Positions 61,232-64,000 of a stretch of DNA of 64,000 nucleotides are shown piece by piece. Location of the stretch: contig JAOZHS010000001.1 of NCBI GenBank assembly GCA_026014745.1, positions 682,001 to 746,000 of the forward strand, given 5' to 3'. A model generated the notes under the pieces. It ran no database searches and was not told where the DNA came from. It saw only the letters and a list, made by a program, of their open reading frames with translations. The DNA is from Candidatus Bathyarchaeota archaeon. Its GTDB lineage: Archaea; Thermoproteota; Bathyarchaeia; Bathyarchaeales; Bathycorpusculaceae. Position numbers and translations under genes: made by a program. Every line of letters starts with the position of its first letter. The first letter of the stretch is position 1.

Positions 61232-61687
61232 TTAGGTGAGGTTTCTTAGACGGTAGGTTTGGTAGTCGGGGAGTTTTCTTGGGTAGTCTTTGCACATGAG
61301 TGGGGATGAAATCAGAAAGTCCGCTGAGGAAAGGTTGCATGCTACGGGGATATTCCATACGACTGCCACTCGGAGGAGCGCTTTAACGTCAGGGTCGTGG
61401 GGTTGGGGTTCTAGGGGATCCCAGAAGAATATGAGGCAGTCTATGTCGCCGTCTGCTATGCGGGCGCCGATTTGTAGGTCGCCTCCAAGTGGTCCTGATT
61501 CAAGGCTGGTTATGTTTAAGCCGAGTTCTTTTTGGAGCATCTTGCCTGTGCTTCCGGTGGCGTAGAGTTCGTGTTGACGCAGAGTGGCAAGGTTGTACTT
61601 TGCCCATTCCAGCATGTCCGCTTTTTTGTTATCGTGGGCGATGAGGGCGATTTTTTTTCTGCACTTTAAAGTTGCCGAACTATCCAT
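61232..61687 (-). CDS. mgsA: Methylglyoxal synthase
   Basis: The 151-residue protein has the MgsA signatures: [25 protein letters not shown] (phosphate site), [14 protein letters not shown] with the catalytic Asp, and [20 protein letters not shown]. It makes methylglyoxal from dihydroxyacetone phosphate. MgsA is largely bacterial, so its presence in an archaeon suggests transfer. It stands alone and is convergent with the double Lrp gene (73 bp between the stops). Confidence 0.92.
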   Translation of the reverse strand: MDSSATLKCRKKIALIAHDNKKADMLEWAKYNLATLRQHELYATGSTGKMLQKELGLNITSLESGPLGGDLQIGARIADGDIDCLIFFWDPLEPQPHDPDVKALLRVAVVWNIPVACNLSSADFLISSPLMCKDYPRKLPDYQTYRLRNLT

Positions 61688-61763
61688 GTTTGTTCACTGC
61701 ATTTAAGGACGTTGAAGAGTTGATTAAAGTTTTTTTTGGTTGAAAAGGTGTCTTTATCTACAT

Positions 61764-62879
61764 TTAAGGCGGTAGGTTCATCGGTACTCCAACACCTTCA
61801 ATCTCCCCAGTATCCGCTCGTATCATAACTGTTACCTTGCCTGCTGCGCCACTTGGGTAGAGGTGATTAAGCGTTAAAGTCACCGTCCAAATTGGATAAA
61901 GGCAACCGTTTTGGTGTTGCGTATTGAATAGCTTGTAGTCAAAACTCAAGCTTGCCTTCATATCAACTACCTTTACGTTTGAGCCTTCAGGCACTGACCA
62001 ATCCATGTGGGTGACCTTTGTCTCCGCCATTTTTATGGCTTCAACTTGGTCTACCTTTATGGTTGCGTTATCAATCGGATAATGGTTCCAGTGATCAACG
62101 AAACTCTTGAATTTACCATCTTTATAAGTTAACGAGAAGGTGTCATAGGGATTTGGTATGCCGTTAACTGTTCGGCTCCAACGAAAGGTTTCGTAGAGAT
62201 GCAGCTCGTTTTTGTGACTTATATCGGTGTCATTGGTGGTTTCGCAGAATATTTCCATCTGGAGGTCACCTTTTTTTTGGGTGACGTTACTCGGGGCTGA
62301 GATATTGTTTAATGCATTTCGCATGTTCTGTGTATAAACTGCGTGGTATGCGTCTTGATACTTTTCTAAAAAGGCTTTAGCTTGGTCGAGAGTTGACATG
62401 TCAGATTGGGTGAATAGCAATGACCCATTTGTGCTGGAGATGTAGAAGCTAATCATGTTGTCGTTATTTGAATAGCCTACGTGGATTCTGTATTCTGATA
62501 GCGGCAACGCATTTGGAGACCAATGTGGCGACGGTTTCGGGTCTCCGCTATAGCCTAACGTGTAAAAAACACCGTTTGGTTTCTCTTCAATGAGCCCCAT
62601 GTATTTCTGGTAGTTAAACCCCACGATGTCTGCGAGTAGCAAAGTGTTCTCCCTTGATGTGTCATTTTCGAGTTCTACCTCAAAGGGGTGATTTTCCATG
62701 CGTGGATTAATTATTTGTCGCTGTTTATGGGTAACCGTAGCTATTTGAGTTGTTGCAAAATGAGCGAGACCTAACCCGATGAGAATAATCATCACAGTCG
62801 CCAATACTACTCGCCTATTAATCAGACCCCGTATGTTAATTGGCGTTTTAACCCCCTTTTTCCATAACCTCCCTTCCAT
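61764..62879 (-). CDS. Membrane-anchored protein of unknown function
   Basis: The 371-residue protein has an N-terminal TM (about 25-45) and a large extracytoplasmic region with NDTS and NGS sequons. The C-terminal part (DNATIKVDQVEAIKMAETKV, and LYPIWTVTLTLNH then IRADTGEIEGVGVPMN) resembles PepSY-like modules in which a strand pair ends with an ADTGEI turn. No family is certain. ATG 62879 is chosen over TTG 62906, which would overlap the divergent gene. The stop lies 76 bp upstream of the mgsA start on the same strand. Confidence 0.62.
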   Translation of the reverse strand: MEGRLWKKGVKTPINIRGLINRRVVLATVMIILIGLGLAHFATTQIATVTHKQRQIINPRMENHPFEVELENDTSRENTLLLADIVGFNYQKYMGLIEEKPNGVFYTLGYSGDPKPSPHWSPNALPLSEYRIHVGYSNNDNMISFYISSTNGSLLFTQSDMSTLDQAKAFLEKYQDAYHAVYTQNMRNALNNISAPSNVTQKKGDLQMEIFCETTNDTDISHKNELHLYETFRWSRTVNGIPNPYDTFSLTYKDGKFKSFVDHWNHYPIDNATIKVDQVEAIKMAETKVTHMDWSVPEGSNVKVVDMKASLSFDYKLFNTQHQNGCLYPIWTVTLTLNHLYPSGAAGKVTVMIRADTGEIEGVGVPMNLPP

Positions 62880-62891
62880 AGTTAGTTTTAA

Positions 62892-63851
62892 ATGATTTTT
62901 CGTCAAGAAACCTTGACTAAGACATTAGCAGGTATTGCGAATAGTTTTTGTTTGCCCAACCGCATACCTATACGCAGTGAAGTTTCGGTGCCGTTGATTT
63001 CAAGCTTTGACCCGTGGCGTTCTGGCCTCTGCACCTGCCCCCCTAAGCTAACCTTTAACCCCTACACAGGATGCGACCACCACTGCCTCTACTGCTACGC
63101 CTCAAGCTACATCCAAAACTTCAAAGACATCCACCCCAAAAAAGACCTCATCCCCCTCTTACGGCGAGAAGCAGCCAAACTCAACGGCGAAACCCTGTCC
63201 CTATCCAACTCATCCGACCCCTACCCGCGCCTCGAAGCCTCAGCATGCCAAACGCGACGTTGCCTCGAAGTGCTGGCGGGATGCAACTGCAAAATACAAA
63301 TCATAACTAAAAGCAACCTCGTTGCCCGCGACGCTGACCTCCTTTGTCGCCTTCCCGCAACTGTGGCTCTAACCATAACCACCGACAGCAACATGCTCGC
63401 AGGCATAATTGAACCCGACGCGCCTCCCCCCTCAGAGCGCCTCAAAGCCGCCGCGGAACTCCTCAAAGCAGGCGTACCCGTATCAGTCCGCATCGACCCC
63501 ATAATTCCCCATGTTAATGACCATCCGCAGCGGCTAATCAAAATCCTCGCCGACCTCGGCGTCAAACACGTCACCTGTTCCACTTACAAGGCTAAACCCG
63601 ACAACTGGACCCGCCTCGCCGATGCCCTGCCCAAGGTGATGGAGCAACTCAAGCCCCTCTACTTTGTGGATGGCGAAAAAGTCGGCGGCAGCGCATTATT
63701 GCCCAGCGAGTATCGGTATAAGCTGCTCAAAACCGTGCGGGATGAGGTGGTTGCGGCGGGCATGAAGTTTGGGGTATGCCGCGAGGGGCTGCATGGGTTG
63801 AGTACGGCGGCTTGTGATGGGTCATGGCTTATGCCTAAGAGGAGCCCCTGA
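62892..63851 (+). CDS. SPL-like radical SAM protein (spore photoproduct lyase family)
   Basis: The 319-residue protein has the radical SAM motif in [19 protein letters not shown] (Cys61, Cys65, Cys68) and blocks [27 protein letters not shown] and [13 protein letters not shown], the pattern of the SPL-like/Rv2578c family of radical SAM proteins linked to DNA photoproduct repair. The start is uncertain: ATG 62892 puts a palindrome inside the coding frame, whereas GTG 62988 would leave it in the promoter. The dinB gene begins one base after its TGA, so they form an operon. Confidence 0.8.
   Translation: MIFRQETLTKTLAGIANSFCLPNRIPIRSEVSVPLISSFDPWRSGLCTCPPKLTFNPYTGCDHHCLYCYASSYIQNFKDIHPKKDLIPLLRREAAKLNGETLSLSNSSDPYPRLEASACQTRRCLEVLAGCNCKIQIITKSNLVARDADLLCRLPATVALTITTDSNMLAGIIEPDAPPPSERLKAAAELLKAGVPVSVRIDPIIPHVNDHPQRLIKILADLGVKHVTCSTYKAKPDNWTRLADALPKVMEQLKPLYFVDGEKVGGSALLPSEYRYKLLKTVRDEVVAAGMKFGVCREGLHGLSTAACDGSWLMPKRSP
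62902..62921 (+). promoter_or_regulatory. Palindromic operator candidate GTCAAG-N4-CTTGAC (second site)
   Basis: Twenty bases identical to 5569-5588, with a perfect 6-bp inverted repeat. It lies 10-30 bp downstream of a TTTTAAAT TATA-like box (62886-62893), where an archaeal repressor could block transcription of the SPL-like/dinB operon, and also 23 bp upstream of the divergent gene's ATG. Confidence 0.5.
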
Positions 63852-63852
63852 C

Positions 63853-64000
63853 ATGCAGCCGCGGATTATTTTTCTGGCGGATTTCGACTATTTCTTTGCA
63901 CAATGCGAGGAACTCCGCAACCCCCAAATCAAAGACAAACCTATCGTTGTCGGCGTCTACTCTGGCCGCACCGAAGAAAGCGGCGCAGTCTCCACCAGCA
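63853..64000 (+). CDS. dinB: DNA polymerase IV (Y-family, DinB), N-terminal fragment
   Basis: A frame starting at ATG 63853 and cut by the window edge gives 49 residues beginning [20 protein letters not shown] and continuing [13 protein letters not shown]. This is the Y-family DinB start, with the first catalytic Asp in ADFDYF and the steric-gate aromatic region. It begins one base after the SPL-like stop, so the two are translated together. Y-family polymerases copy past DNA lesions. Confidence 0.88.
   Translation, partial: MQPRIIFLADFDYFFAQCEELRNPQIKDKPIVVGVYSGRTEESGAVSTS

Overview
The window is archaeal. It holds a complete archaeal-type 16S rRNA gene and a set of archaea-specific information-processing genes: GatD/GatE amidotransferase, Elp3, eS30, RIO2, an Sm-like protein, DTD2, Spt5/SecE/uL11/uL1/uL10 and uL15/SecY/EMC3-like/cytidylate kinase. 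Many genes appear leaderless, with a TATA box about 25 bp before the start codon. Gene content and the 16S fit a TACK-group archaeon, most likely Bathyarchaeia or a near relative. That placement is inference and no tree was made. No transposase, integrase, CRISPR array or tRNA gene was recognised.

Layout. 1-2.1 kb: the tail of one gene followed by a catalytically dead short prokaryotic Argonaute, which together look like a short-Ago immune operon cut by the window edge. A G/T-only spacer and a dispersed repeat follow. 2.1-6.2 kb: membrane proteins, a tandem ferritin-like fusion and a tiny zinc-finger-like protein. 6.4-8.4 kb: a lone 16S rRNA gene with promoter, structured leader and a 22-bp processing stem, with no 23S or tRNA beside it. 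8.7-16.2 kb: surface protein, PAS histidine kinase, MazG-like enzyme, cysteine-cluster protein, PyrI, an HTH-RDD membrane regulator, RIO2 and Lsm. 16.2-21.8 kb: gatE-gatD-elp3-eS30 tRNA/translation run plus a YgbA-like protein. 21.9-26.9 kb: ferredoxin, PP-loop amidotransferase, surface propeller protein, TyrRS and Toprim protein.

27.1-31.1 kb: Hsp20, uL15, SecY, an EMC3/DUF106 insertase homologue with an ectodomain, and cytidylate kinase, joining ribosome and membrane-insertion functions. 31.2-38.3 kb: a glycosyltransferase/radical SAM/methyltransferase neighbourhood, then an AIR-synthase-like protein and an ECF transporter S component. 38.4-42.6 kb: TPR protein, RecA-like paralogue with a lost Walker A motif, ATP-dependent DNA ligase and an overlapping E1-like enzyme. 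42.7-47.2 kb: second copy of the dispersed repeat, DUF3795 protein, two secreted proteins around a membrane-anchored winged-helix regulator, and an S-component-like protein. 47.3-52.5 kb: IlvC, cupin, ArsB-type permease, an atypical carbamoyltransferase and DTD2. 52.5-55.3 kb: secE-spt5-uL11 / uL1-uL10 without uL12. 55.3-64 kb: methyltransferase, TrmB-like regulator with a perfect palindrome in front of a 944-residue surface propeller protein, double Lrp regulator, methylglyoxal synthase, and an SPL-like radical SAM gene coupled to a DinB polymerase that runs off the window.

The observations most worth a second look are the short-Argonaute operon, the 11-bp-phased dispersed repeat, the shared GTCAAG-N4-CTTGAC palindrome, the structured 16S leader, the atypical carbamoyltransferase and the degenerate RecA-like protein beside DNA ligase.
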